56,905 nt of DNA from Chloroflexota bacterium (GTDB lineage Bacteria > Chloroflexota > Limnocylindria > Limnocylindrales > CSP1-4). Made by a program: the position numbers and the translations under genes. A model generated the notes under the pieces. It saw only the letters and a program-made list of their open reading frames with translations. It was not told the DNA's origin and ran no database searches. How positions within the stretch are numbered: the first letter of the stretch is position 1; every line of letters begins with the position of its first letter. Location of the stretch: the NCBI GenBank assembly GCA_003141455.1, contig PLMA01000020.1, forward strand, positions 1-56,905. Reading direction: 5' to 3'. Positions 35,367 to 43,739 of the stretch are shown here, one piece after another.

Positions 35367-35690
35367 CAGGGTATGCCCACCTGCGATCTGATCTCCGTTC
35401 TTCGACCTCTCCCCCGGCCCCTCCTAATCGGGACGAGCGGGGCTCGGGCCCCGAGCCGAGCGCGGGGGAGACTCGAAGTCTGCCACGGTTCGGTCCAGAG
35501 CGGCGCGGCGCGTGTGCAGATGGAGTCTCTTAGGTGCGGTTAGCGGGGCTTGCAACGGCGTGACCGTGCCTGCCGGCCCTACCGCCTCTGGCGGGCCATA
35601 CTGGCCGCCACGCTCGGCAAGCGCCACAATATCGGCCAGGGGAGCGCCGGCCGCCCCGAGGTGCATGGCCGCGCAAGACAGGAGAATACG
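35367..35690. other. Divergent intergenic region, no gene seen
   Basis: 324 bases between the propeller gene and the glutamine-synthetase-like gene. It must hold both promoters, but no clear -35/-10 pair, operator or hairpin stands out. Confidence 0.35.
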
Positions 35691-37112
35691 ATGAGCGACG
35701 AGCACGGCGCCACCGCCTCCGCCGGCCACAGTACGGGCCACGCCGTCCCCAGGCAGCTCGACGAGCTGCGCCAGATGGTTCGAGACGGGCGCATCGACAC
35801 CGTCGTCGTCGCCCTCACGGACATGCAGGGTCGCCTCATGGGCAAGCGCGTCCAAGCCGAGGCGTTTCTCAAGGGAGTCGTCGATCACGGGATTCACTTC
35901 TGTACGTACCTGCTCGGGACGGACATGGAGATGAACACGCCCGACGGCTTCAAGCTGATGAATTGGGAAACCGGCTACGGCGATTGGGTCGGTCGCGAGG
36001 TCTGGGAGACCACCCGGGTTCTGCCCTGGCTGGAGTCGACAGCCATCGTCCTGTGCGACGCGATCGACGAGGAAACCGGCCGGGAGATCCCGATCTCGCC
36101 GCGGACGATGCTGAAGCGCCAGGTCGAGCGGGCGGCCGGCCTCGGCTACACCGTCAAGGCGGGCACGGAGTTCGAGTTCTACGTCCTGAGCGACAGCTTC
36201 GAGGACATGAGCGAGAAGGGCTACAACGACGTCGAGCGCGTCGGGTACTACAACGAGGATTACCACCTCCTTCAGGCGACCAAGCTCGAGCCGCTGTATC
36301 GCCAGATCCGCAACCAGATGACCGAGGCTCGAATCCCGATCGAGTTCAGCAAGGGCGAGGCTGCCCCGAGCCAGCACGAGGTCAACATCCGCTACGACGA
36401 GGTGCTGGAGTCGGCCGATCGCAGCGTCCTCTTCAAGCACGGGGCAAAGGAGATCGCCTGGCTCAACGGCTACGGACTGACCTTTATGGCCAAGCCCTAT
36501 GCCGAGTGGACGGGCTCGTCCGGCCACCTGCACATGAGCCTGTGGGACCCGGCCGGCAAGAACGCGCTCTTCTACGAAGAGGCGGCCGAGCAATACGGCA
36601 TGAGCCAGACGATGCGCTGGTTCCTGGGCGGCATGATGGCCCTGCAGCGCGAGCTGGCCCTCTTCATCGCCCCCAACGTCAACTCGTACAAGCGCTACGC
36701 CGTTGCGAGCTGGGCGCCCGTGAACGTGGTGTGGGGCCGCGACAACCGCACGACAGGGTTCCGAATCGTTGGCCGTGGTCCAGGCCTGCACATCGAGAAC
36801 CGCTTCCCCGGTGGCGACATGAACGCTTACCTGGCGTACGCCGCCGAGGTGGGGGCAGGCCTATACGGGATCGAGCACAAGATCGAGCCGCCTGCCGAGT
36901 ACAAGGGCAACGGCTACGTCGCGAAGCGCTGCGACAAGATGCCGCGGGCACTGTACGAAGCGATCGAGCTGCTGGCGAAGAGCAAAGCGGCCGTGGAGAT
37001 CTTCGGCCAGGACGTGGTCGATCACTATCTCAACGCGGCCCGGGTGGAGCGCGACGCCTACGACTCGGCCGTCCACGCGTGGGACCGCGAACGTTACCTC
37101 GAGCGCGGCTGA
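35691..37112 (+). CDS. Glutamine synthetase family ligase, gamma-glutamylamine synthetase-like
   Basis: 473 residues from the ATG at 35691, with CAGGAGA upstream. The N-terminal domain reads TVVVALTDMQGRLMGKR, as in the PuuA/GlnT-like branch rather than standard GlnA. Metal and substrate residues are seen in EFEFYVL, EAAPSQHEVN, SSGHLHMSLWD, GRDNRTTGFR and ENRFPGGDMNAY, so the active site is complete. These enzymes join glutamate to ammonia or to amines such as putrescine. The adenylylation tyrosine region of classical GlnA is absent. The amino acid permease and aspartase nearby suggest amine or amino acid use. Confidence 0.88.
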   Translation: MSDEHGATASAGHSTGHAVPRQLDELRQMVRDGRIDTVVVALTDMQGRLMGKRVQAEAFLKGVVDHGIHFCTYLLGTDMEMNTPDGFKLMNWETGYGDWVGREVWETTRVLPWLESTAIVLCDAIDEETGREIPISPRTMLKRQVERAAGLGYTVKAGTEFEFYVLSDSFEDMSEKGYNDVERVGYYNEDYHLLQATKLEPLYRQIRNQMTEARIPIEFSKGEAAPSQHEVNIRYDEVLESADRSVLFKHGAKEIAWLNGYGLTFMAKPYAEWTGSSGHLHMSLWDPAGKNALFYEEAAEQYGMSQTMRWFLGGMMALQRELALFIAPNVNSYKRYAVASWAPVNVVWGRDNRTTGFRIVGRGPGLHIENRFPGGDMNAYLAYAAEVGAGLYGIEHKIEPPAEYKGNGYVAKRCDKMPRALYEAIELLAKSKAAVEIFGQDVVDHYLNAARVERDAYDSAVHAWDRERYLERG

Positions 37113-37123
37113 TTCCGGCTCGA

Positions 37124-38113
37124 TCAGCCGGGCGAGCCCCGGCGCGTCGGGGCGAGGTACGAGGCCAGACCCTCTGCGAGCGGCATGAGGTGGCGGGGAA
37201 GTGCCGCGCTCAGCGGCCCCGTGTCTACCTGCGCAGACTGGACGACGAAGTCGATGGCGTCCGGGGTCATGGGTGGCGACGGCAGTAGCGTCAGAGGTCG
37301 GGTCAGTAGCTTCATCAGCCCGGCCGGGGCGTGGAGGATGAGCCGCCGCCGGCCCTGAATTCGCAGCGCCTCCCGGACCACGGCGTCCATCGTCAGAGTC
37401 TCCGGGCCGCCGACCTCCAGCGTCGCGTCGGTCGCGCCGGAGACCTCGAGCGCATCGGCGACCAGACGGCCCATGTCGTCGACGAAGACAGGGGCCACGA
37501 GCTGGCGGCCGTTGCCGATCTGGGGCACGAACGGCAGCCACCGGGCGAAGCCGAGGAATCGGTTGAGGGACCGATCGCCCGGGCCGTAGATCCAGCTTGG
37601 CCGGAAGATCGTGTACGGGATGCCGCTGGCCCGGACGGCCTCCTCGGCGCGCCACTTGGCCCGGAACCAGTGGCGGGGTGCATCCGCGGCGGCGCCCGCG
37701 CCGGACATGTAGACGAGACGCCGGACGCCGGCCGCTCCGGCGGCACTCACCAACGCCACGGTGCCATCGGCGTCGACGCGCTCGAACGTTCGGCCGCGAC
37801 GGGGCGCCTCGATCGGCGAGTTGCGGAAGGCGAGGCTGATCGCCAGCGCGTCGACGCCCGCCAGGGCGGCCTCGAGTCCGTGCGGCTGTGTGATGTCCGC
37901 ACGGCGCTGTTCGAAGGGTTGGACGAGTCCCTCGGACGGTCCCTCACCGGAACGCGCGGGCAATCGATGTGACAGGACCACCACCCGGTGACCCCGGCGC
38001 GCCAGCTCGCGGGCGATCGCGCCGCCCACGAATCCGGTTCCGCCGGCGACCGCCACGGTCATGCGGGGCAGCGGGACGGGTCCAGAGTCCACCGGGCTCC
38101 CAGAGTTTGTCAT
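37124..38113 (-). CDS. NAD(P)-binding atypical SDR, NDUFA9/NmrA-like
   Basis: 329 residues. The N-terminal Rossmann motif AVAGGTGFVGGAIARELARRG binds NAD(P). VYMSGAGA, FRAKWRAEEAVRASG and FRPSWIYGPGD follow the pattern of complex I NDUFA9-like and ubiquinone-related SDRs. The YxxxK pair is replaced by FRAKW, usual for this atypical group, so it may bind nucleotide without classic dehydrogenase chemistry. ATG at 38113 is preceded by AAGGAG. Convergent with the preceding plus-strand gene. Confidence 0.85.
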   Translation of the reverse strand: MTNSGSPVDSGPVPLPRMTVAVAGGTGFVGGAIARELARRGHRVVVLSHRLPARSGEGPSEGLVQPFEQRRADITQPHGLEAALAGVDALAISLAFRNSPIEAPRRGRTFERVDADGTVALVSAAGAAGVRRLVYMSGAGAAADAPRHWFRAKWRAEEAVRASGIPYTIFRPSWIYGPGDRSLNRFLGFARWLPFVPQIGNGRQLVAPVFVDDMGRLVADALEVSGATDATLEVGGPETLTMDAVVREALRIQGRRRLILHAPAGLMKLLTRPLTLLPSPPMTPDAIDFVVQSAQVDTGPLSAALPRHLMPLAEGLASYLAPTRRGSPG

Positions 38114-38507
38114 CGCGGCTCCTTCCCTGAATACGATTCGCGTCGCGGCCAGAACAGCGCCGCGCTCGTGGCCGGTACGGGCTCGAATCCGGCTTAGTCT
38201 CCGCGGTTCCTGCCGAAGCTCTCACCTAGTCCGCTGGTGACTACTATCCGCCACTTTTGCCGCCAGCCCAACAGGGAGTTCTCCTGCAAGTCGTCCAACA
38301 GCGGCCGCTTGAGCGTGGAGACGGGTCAGATTCGGATCCCCTGCGCGGTGGATTGGCCGGGGAGGGCGGCAGAATCTGGATAATAGTCGCCCCGTGAATG
38401 AATGAGCTGTCGGGGCATGCTGGGCGGGCGTCACGCCCGGGGCGGCGCGCGCACCCGGCCATGACACTCGATCCAGGATAGCCTTTGGCGCGAGCCCACC
38501 CCGGTCG
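38114..38507. other. Intergenic stretch, no gene seen
   Basis: About 390 bases. No known protein segment, RNA or convincing repeat was recognised. It probably holds promoters for the flanking divergent genes. Confidence 0.35.
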
Positions 38508-38552
38508 ATGTGCGCGGTCGTACGGGGCAAGGCAGCCGGAAGGATCGGGGAC

Positions 38553-39181
38553 TTGGATCTCGTTTGGTCGTTCGGACGGGGTTTCGTAATCGGCTTCGCC
38601 ATCGCGGCGGCCGTAGGCCCGATCGGGTTGCTGTGCATCCGCCGGACGCTCGCGGAGGGGCGCGCGATCGGCGCCGTCTCGGGGCTGGGAGCGGCCACGG
38701 CAGACGCCTTCTACGCCTCGATCGCGGCCTTCGGCCTGACCGCCCTCTCGGACCTGCTGATAGGAGCCCGCCGACCACTCGGCATCTTGGGCGGCTGTTT
38801 TCTCGTGATCCTGGCGATTCACTCGTTACTGCGTCCGGCGGTGGCGGCGGGCGATCGGCCGCCTCGCACGTTGCTGTCGGCCTATGCCACGACGGTGGGC
38901 CTCACGATCGCCAATCCGGCCACGATCCTCTCGTTCGCGGCAGCGTTCGTGGGCCTGGGCCTGGCCGGCCATTCGGCCACGATCGCCGCCGCCCTCGTCC
39001 TGGGGGGTCTTCTCCGGATCCGCGGCCTGGTGGATCGTGCTGGCGGCTGCCGTGTCGGCTTTCCGGAGCCGCCTCGGGCCGGCCGGGCTGCGTCGTCTGG
39101 CGGCGTCGTCTGGCGGCCGGTTCGTCGGTCTTGATAGGCCTGCTCGGCGGCCTGGCCATCGCCGCCAGTCTGGCGGCTTGA
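38553..39181 (+). pseudogene. LysE-family exporter broken by two frameshifts
   Basis: The first frame gives LVWSFGRGFVIGFAIAAAVGPIGLL and GAATADAFYASIAAFGL, typical of LysE/RhtB amino acid exporters. After ALVLG at about 39000 the family sequence continues only in the next frame as VFSGSAAWWIVLAAAVSAF, and then in the third as VLIGLLGGLAIAASLAA up to the TGA at 39181. The first shift is at a run of six Gs (39002-39007, five expected), the second near GTCGGTC at about 39124. TTG at 38553 has a good upstream site; an ATG at 38508 is possible. Either a recent pseudogene or sequencing error. Confidence 0.75.
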
Positions 39182-39330
39182 CCGCTCTTCGAGCTGATCT
39201 CATCCGGGTGGCGCAACCAGGGCCCCAAGGGTCGGCGGCCGGGTAAGCTAGCGGCAGGCGCGAGGCGGAGAGGCGTCTCGTCCGAGCCGGCGCAGCGCCG
39301 AGCTCCAGGCACGCAGGAGGAGGCGCGGGT

Positions 39331-40098
39331 ATGCGGCTCGAGGACAAGGTCTCCGTGATCACCGGCGCGGGCAGCGGGATGGGACGCGTAGCCGCCCTCC
39401 GGTTCGCCGCCGAGGGTTCGCGGGTCGTGGTCGCCGACAATCACGGCGAGGCGGCCGACGAGACCGTTCGTCAGGTCCGAGCGGCCGGCGGCGAGGCGAC
39501 GGCGGTCCGCGTCGACATCTCGATCGAGGGCGACGCGAAGGCCATGATCGACACGGCGATCGACCGCTACGGCAAGCTCGACGTCCTGTACAACAACGCC
39601 GGGATAATGCCCGAGGACGACCATTCGGTCGTGGACACCCCTGTCGAGGCCTGGGACCAGGTCATGGCCGTCAACGTCCGGGGCGTCTATCTGGCCTGCA
39701 AGTACGCCATCCCGCACATGGTCGAGCGCCATTCCGGATCCATCATCAACGTCTCGAGCTTTGTCGCGATTCTGGGCTGCTCGGTTCCGCAGGACGCGTA
39801 CACGGCGTCGAAAGGCGCCGTCCTTGCCCTGACACGGTCGCTGGCCGTCCAGTTCGCCCCGCAGGGCGTGAGAACGAACGCAATCCTGCCCGGTCCCGTC
39901 GAGACGCCGCTGCTGATGGATTGGCTGCTCAAGGACGAGGCCGCCAAGAAGCTGCGCCTGGCCCGGAACCCGACCGGCCGCTTCGGCAAGGCCGAGGAAG
40001 TCGCGGCCCTTGCGGTCTACCTCGCATCCGACGAATCGGCCTGGACGAACGGCGCCTCCCTGGTCATCGACGGCGGGACAAGTGTCAACTACTTCTGA
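39331..40098 (+). CDS. Classical SDR oxidoreductase
   Basis: 255 residues. Cofactor motif TGAGSGMG, NNAG, catalytic serine in INVSSF and YTASK give a complete active site; the final VIDGGTSVNYF is typical. DNHG at the end of the second strand suggests NAD(H) preference. The exact alcohol or ketone substrate is unknown; relatives are labelled 3-oxoacyl-ACP reductase or glucose dehydrogenase. The ATG follows GGAGGAGGCG. The glucokinase gene lies 74 bases downstream on the same strand. Confidence 0.93.
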   Translation: MRLEDKVSVITGAGSGMGRVAALRFAAEGSRVVVADNHGEAADETVRQVRAAGGEATAVRVDISIEGDAKAMIDTAIDRYGKLDVLYNNAGIMPEDDHSVVDTPVEAWDQVMAVNVRGVYLACKYAIPHMVERHSGSIINVSSFVAILGCSVPQDAYTASKGAVLALTRSLAVQFAPQGVRTNAILPGPVETPLLMDWLLKDEAAKKLRLARNPTGRFGKAEEVAALAVYLASDESAWTNGASLVIDGGTSVNYF

Positions 40099-40172
40099 GC
40101 TCAACCAAGCCACCGAACTACCGAACGACGAATCGGCCATAGGCCGATCGAGGAGCCAGACGAGGAGGGCCT

Positions 40173-41033
40173 GTGGCAACTGAATACAAGTCGAGCGCGA
40201 CGGGTGTCACGCCGGAGGAGGTAGAGCCGGGCGATCTTGCCATCGGCCTCGACTTCGGGGGCAGTGGCATCAAGGGCGCCGTGGTCGACGTGGCCAACGG
40301 CCGACTCGTCGGCGATCGTCTGCGAGCCCCCACGCCCCAACCCTCGCTCCCGCGTGAAGTCGTCGCGGTGATGGACGGCCTGGTTCGGCGGCTGGCGTCG
40401 CCGTGGGATCCACGCGAGGGAGATGCGTTTCCCGTCGGCGTGGGCATCCCGACCGCCATCCGCCACGGGGCCACGGTCACGGCGGCCAACATCGATTCGA
40501 GCTGGATCGGATTCCCCGCCGAGCGCGAAATGAGCCTGGCCATGAACCGGATAGTGGCCATCGGCAACGACGCAGACGTGGCGGGCCTGGCCGAGGTGCA
40601 TCTGGGCGCCGGACGCGACAAGTCCGGCCTGGTGATCGTGCTCACCATCGGAACCGGGGTCGGCTCGGCCTTGTTCGTGGACGGCACGCTGGTACCCAAC
40701 ACCGAGCTCGGCCACATGGAAATGAGGGGCCGCGATGCCGAGGAGCGGATGTCGGAGGCGGCACGGGATCGCCTGGGCCTGAGCTGGAAGGATTGGGCTG
40801 TCGGCCTGGACGACTACCTGCACTTGCTCGAACGGCTCTTCTGGCCGGAGCTATTCATCCTCGGAGGCGGAGCCTCGAAGCGGGCCGACAACTACCTGTC
40901 CTACCTGACGGTCAAGACACCCATCGCCCTGGCGTCGTTCCGAAACAACGCGGGGATCGTGGGAGCCGCGCTTATCGCCTACGAGCGGCGCTCCCGAACC
41001 CCGGTCCCGATGGCCCGCCAGCCCTTCTCGTAG
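40173..41033 (+). CDS. ppgK: Polyphosphate glucokinase (ROK family)
   Basis: 286 residues from a GTG preceded by GAGGAGG. Nucleotide motif LDFGGSGIKGAVVD, catalytic GNDAD, and LTIGTGVGSALFVDG-TLVPNTELGH are characteristic of PpgK, which phosphorylates glucose with polyphosphate or ATP. The end (FILGGGASKRADNYL, RNNAGIVGAA) also matches. PpgK is common in actinobacteria and some Chloroflexota. The zinc-cysteine motif of other ROK proteins is missing, as expected for this branch. Confidence 0.93.
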   Translation: MATEYKSSATGVTPEEVEPGDLAIGLDFGGSGIKGAVVDVANGRLVGDRLRAPTPQPSLPREVVAVMDGLVRRLASPWDPREGDAFPVGVGIPTAIRHGATVTAANIDSSWIGFPAEREMSLAMNRIVAIGNDADVAGLAEVHLGAGRDKSGLVIVLTIGTGVGSALFVDGTLVPNTELGHMEMRGRDAEERMSEAARDRLGLSWKDWAVGLDDYLHLLERLFWPELFILGGGASKRADNYLSYLTVKTPIALASFRNNAGIVGAALIAYERRSRTPVPMARQPFS

Positions 41034-41235
41034 CGAATCAGGGATCGGCGCCAGAACGCGGTCAGGCAAAGGTGCGGCCGTCTCGGATGCGGAGCCCGAC
41101 ATGACGCTGCCCTCCGCCGGGCCACCAGACGACCGCCCCCGGCCCCTTGCGGGCGCCCCAATCCCTCCCGGCGTAGGATTGGCCACGCCAGTCAACGAGG
41201 GGCAGTCAGTCCTCGCCCCAGTTCGAGGTGATGAG

Positions 41236-41634
41236 ATGGGATCGGAAGATCAAACGGGTTCGGGCGCCGAGCAGCAGGACGCCAACGGCCGGAGTTCTCG
41301 CCGAGAGCAGGCAGCGCGGGCCCGAGAGCTCGGTGAGCGCTGGGTCGGCCAGCTCCAGGAGATGATCGATCAGGCCGGGCGGCAGGCCGGGCCGGTGCTT
41401 CGCGACGTGGCCGCCAAGGCCGCCGAACTCGCCGCGGTTGCGGCAGAGAACGCGGGTCCCGTGGCCCACAAGGCGGCCTCCGTGACCGAGCATGTCGGCG
41501 ACAGACTCGCGGCGCGGAGCAAGGACCTGGCCGCGGACCTTCGCCGCGCGGCCGAGGCAGCTCGGGCCCACGCGGCCCAGAGCACCGAGCCGCCGGCAGA
41601 AGGACCCGGGCCGGACGAGGGCCCCAAGGCATAA
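41236..41634 (+). CDS. Small Ala-rich helical protein
   Basis: 132 residues from the ATG at 41236 (GAGGTGA upstream). Residues 20-120 form a long amphipathic helix region rich in Ala, Arg and Glu (REQAARARELGERWVGQLQ, DRLAARSKDLAADLRRAAE), and the last 15 are Pro/Gly/Glu-rich. No family recognised; general look is of an apolipoprotein-like or coiled-coil protein. An upstream frame to 41101 exists but its composition is not helical. Confidence 0.6.
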   Translation: MGSEDQTGSGAEQQDANGRSSRREQAARARELGERWVGQLQEMIDQAGRQAGPVLRDVAAKAAELAAVAAENAGPVAHKAASVTEHVGDRLAARSKDLAADLRRAAEAARAHAAQSTEPPAEGPGPDEGPKA

Positions 41635-41691
41635 CTTCGCTCCGTGTCGCTGCGGAATAGCCCGCGGGACAGCGCCGGTGGCGCCCCGAGC

Positions 41692-42477
41692 CTACAAGCG
41701 GCCGACGCGCGCCCTGAAGACCTCGGTGCCGTTCTCGCGGCTGAGCCGGCATGCCCAGCCACCGTCGTGCGGCCACGCCCGGCCAACGAGCAACTCGTCG
41801 CGGGCGGCGGATGCCGCGAAGTCCAGCGCGTACCGCCGGGGCGTCGCCCGCAGCAGCTCACCCTGGCCCGCGCCCTCGAGCGCTTCCTCCACGTAGTCGA
41901 CGTAGACGCTGTTGTTGACGTGGTCGAGCGGATCCAAGTCGCGCCGCCGCACGTGGAACCGCCGCTCGAATGCGTCTGGTGGCGCGGCCGGCAGTGCCAC
42001 CTTGTGCATCTCGATGGCCGGCGTCTCCGCCGCCACGAACTTGAGGAAGTCCGCCGGCACGCGGGTGGGGATGCCGCGCTCGTTGGTCATGACCCAGTCG
42101 ATCAGCAGGCGCGCCGCCAGCTCGCCCGAGGGATCGCGCACCTCGCTCTCCCGGCGGGCGGCCACGCGGCGGTAGCCGAGCACCTGCGTGCTGACCAGCA
42201 TTCCCGCGTAGGTCGGGATCGGCCGCAAGACGTCGAGCTGAATCGCTCGGACGAGCCAGTACAGTCCCCGCTCCGCATACCATTCGCGCCCGAAGCCAAG
42301 CTCCGTCGAGTGCTGCCACGCGATGTCTGCGGCCCAGGCCAGGTAGATCGCCGTCCGCATCGACTCGCTCGCGGTCGCTTCTTCGAACCGGACGCGATAC
42401 GGCCGGACGATCCGGTACGGCAGCCGGTCCTCGAGAAGGGCCAGGGGCGCCGCCTCGTCCGCCGGCAGGTCGTTCAC
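41692..42477 (-). CDS. Acyl-ACP thioesterase (double hotdog)
   Basis: 261 residues, two hotdog domains as in bacterial FatA/TesA-like acyl-ACP thioesterases (PF01643). The first holds VRFEEATASESMRTAIYLAWAADI, the second FHVRRRDLDPLDHVNNSVYVDYVEEAL, whose DPLDHVNN is the catalytic loop. It hydrolyses acyl-ACP or acyl-CoA, setting free fatty acid length. Start GTG overlaps the upstream gene stop (GTGA, 42474-42477). It is the last gene of a three-gene operon. Confidence 0.88.
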   Translation of the reverse strand: MNDLPADEAAPLALLEDRLPYRIVRPYRVRFEEATASESMRTAIYLAWAADIAWQHSTELGFGREWYAERGLYWLVRAIQLDVLRPIPTYAGMLVSTQVLGYRRVAARRESEVRDPSGELAARLLIDWVMTNERGIPTRVPADFLKFVAAETPAIEMHKVALPAAPPDAFERRFHVRRRDLDPLDHVNNSVYVDYVEEALEGAGQGELLRATPRRYALDFAASAARDELLVGRAWPHDGGWACRLSRENGTEVFRARVGRL

Positions 42478-43142
42478 GCTCTCTTCTCCGCCAGCGTGTC
42501 CAGCCCTTCCAGGGCGACCAACCAGGTCCCGCCGTGCTCGGCCGTGGATCGGGCGAGCCGAAGCTCGCAGGAGACGCGGGCGTCGAACACCACGATCGCG
42601 ACCGCCAGTTCGACGTCCTCATCGGCCGCATGCCTGCGGGCGTCATCCAGCTGGTTCAGGACGTCGGCGTTGATCCCGCGGGCGCCCCACTTGCAGTCGT
42701 AGACCTCGGGCTTGTCGCCCGACTCCACGGTGACGTCGTAGGGGTGGATCTCGGCCCGCACTCCGTCGAACAGAACGCGCCGTTCTCGACGGACCGCCGT
42801 GGCGCGGCCGGCCAGCAGGCGGGCCGCGAGCTCCTCGACGATTGCCCCGCGATACTGGCTGCGGGCGGCATCGCCCCGACTCGCGACCCCCAGGCTGGCA
42901 TCGAGAACGCGGGCGGCGTGGTCGCGCAAGGCCGGATCCGCGGCCGGGCCGAAGAGCAACGGAAAGATGCGCCGCCAGGGCTCCGGATCGGTCCGCTCGC
43001 CGTTCATCACCGCCCGGGCCAGCCACCGCTCCGCGGCCATCCCTTCGGCGAGAAGGGATGCCACGTGGGCCACGAGCGGGTCCGCCTGGATTCCGGCGTA
43101 CACGACGGCGCGAGCGTCCGGTGCGGCGTCCTGGAACCTCAT
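42474..43142 (-). CDS. PD-(D/E)XK nuclease-like protein
   Basis: 222 residues from the ATG at 43142. The second half looks like a PD-(D/E)XK nuclease core: IVEELAARLLAG helix with the early glutamate, EIHPYDV with an aspartate, and EVYDCKWGARG with D-x-K, then a helix and LAVAIVVFD strand. The N-terminal half is helical (VASLLAEGMAAERWLARAV). Catalytic positions are intact, but no methylase, helicase or toxin marker is adjacent. ATGA overlap with the upstream small gene and GTGA overlap with the thioesterase show tight coupling. Assignment from motif only. Confidence 0.6.
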   Translation of the reverse strand: MRFQDAAPDARAVVYAGIQADPLVAHVASLLAEGMAAERWLARAVMNGERTDPEPWRRIFPLLFGPAADPALRDHAARVLDASLGVASRGDAARSQYRGAIVEELAARLLAGRATAVRRERRVLFDGVRAEIHPYDVTVESGDKPEVYDCKWGARGINADVLNQLDDARRHAADEDVELAVAIVVFDARVSCELRLARSTAEHGGTWLVALEGLDTLAEKRA

Positions 43143-43552
43143 CGATCGCCCCCCAGCAGGATTCGGAAGGGCGAATCCTCGTCCGGCTCCGGCTCGGGAG
43201 GCGCGGCGTCGTCCGGCGGGGCGACCTCGCTCGGCCGGTCCACGTCGCCGCCGACCGCCAGGGCGACGACGTGCGGGAAGGTCGAGAGCCAATCGATCGC
43301 CTTGTGAGGGTCCGTGATCGACGCGATTTCGGCGATCGCCTCGTCCACCGCCACCACCACTTCGAGTTCGAGTTCGGCATCGCGCCCGGCCAGCATTCGA
43401 ATGCCCGGCAGGTAGGCATCGACCAGGTCCGTCACGTACTGCCACTCGTCCTCGATCGTCTCCGCCAGGTCGGCCAGGGCGCGGTACGCGGCGGCGGCGC
43501 GCTCGATGACATCGGGTGGCTGGGGCGAGGTCGGTTCAGATTGACTGCTCAC
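43139..43552 (-). CDS. Small acidic helical protein
   Basis: 137 residues from the GTG at 43552. Helical core (ERAAAAYRALADLAETIEDEWQYVTDLVDAY), then an acidic Pro-rich tail (PEPEPDED). No family recognised. It is first in the operon with the PD-(D/E)XK-like and thioesterase genes, overlapping the former by four bases. It might be a regulator or partner of the nuclease, purely by position. A longer frame upstream to 44167 runs antisense to the SDR gene and is rejected. Confidence 0.6.
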   Translation of the reverse strand: MSSQSEPTSPQPPDVIERAAAAYRALADLAETIEDEWQYVTDLVDAYLPGIRMLAGRDAELELEVVVAVDEAIAEIASITDPHKAIDWLSTFPHVVALAVGGDVDRPSEVAPPDDAAPPEPEPDEDSPFRILLGGDR

Positions 43553-43739
43553 AGGCCAAGCGTAGCGGATGCACGCCTGGCTGGACCTGAGGCCCTCCGA
43601 TTCGCTCCTGGCCCGGTTCGAGGCATGGCCCGGCGAGCGCCGCGGGACCGTCGCCGAACGGCAGGGGCAAATGGGGAGACAATCGCACTTGTAGTGCGCC
43701 CGCGATAATCGGACGCGCGCCCAATCTCCGGAGGTCGAG

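Noticed and set aside
38222..38822. Minus-strand frames opposite and before the LysE gene, rich in Arg and Pro
   Set aside because: Composition is that of shadow frames and no family feature is visible.
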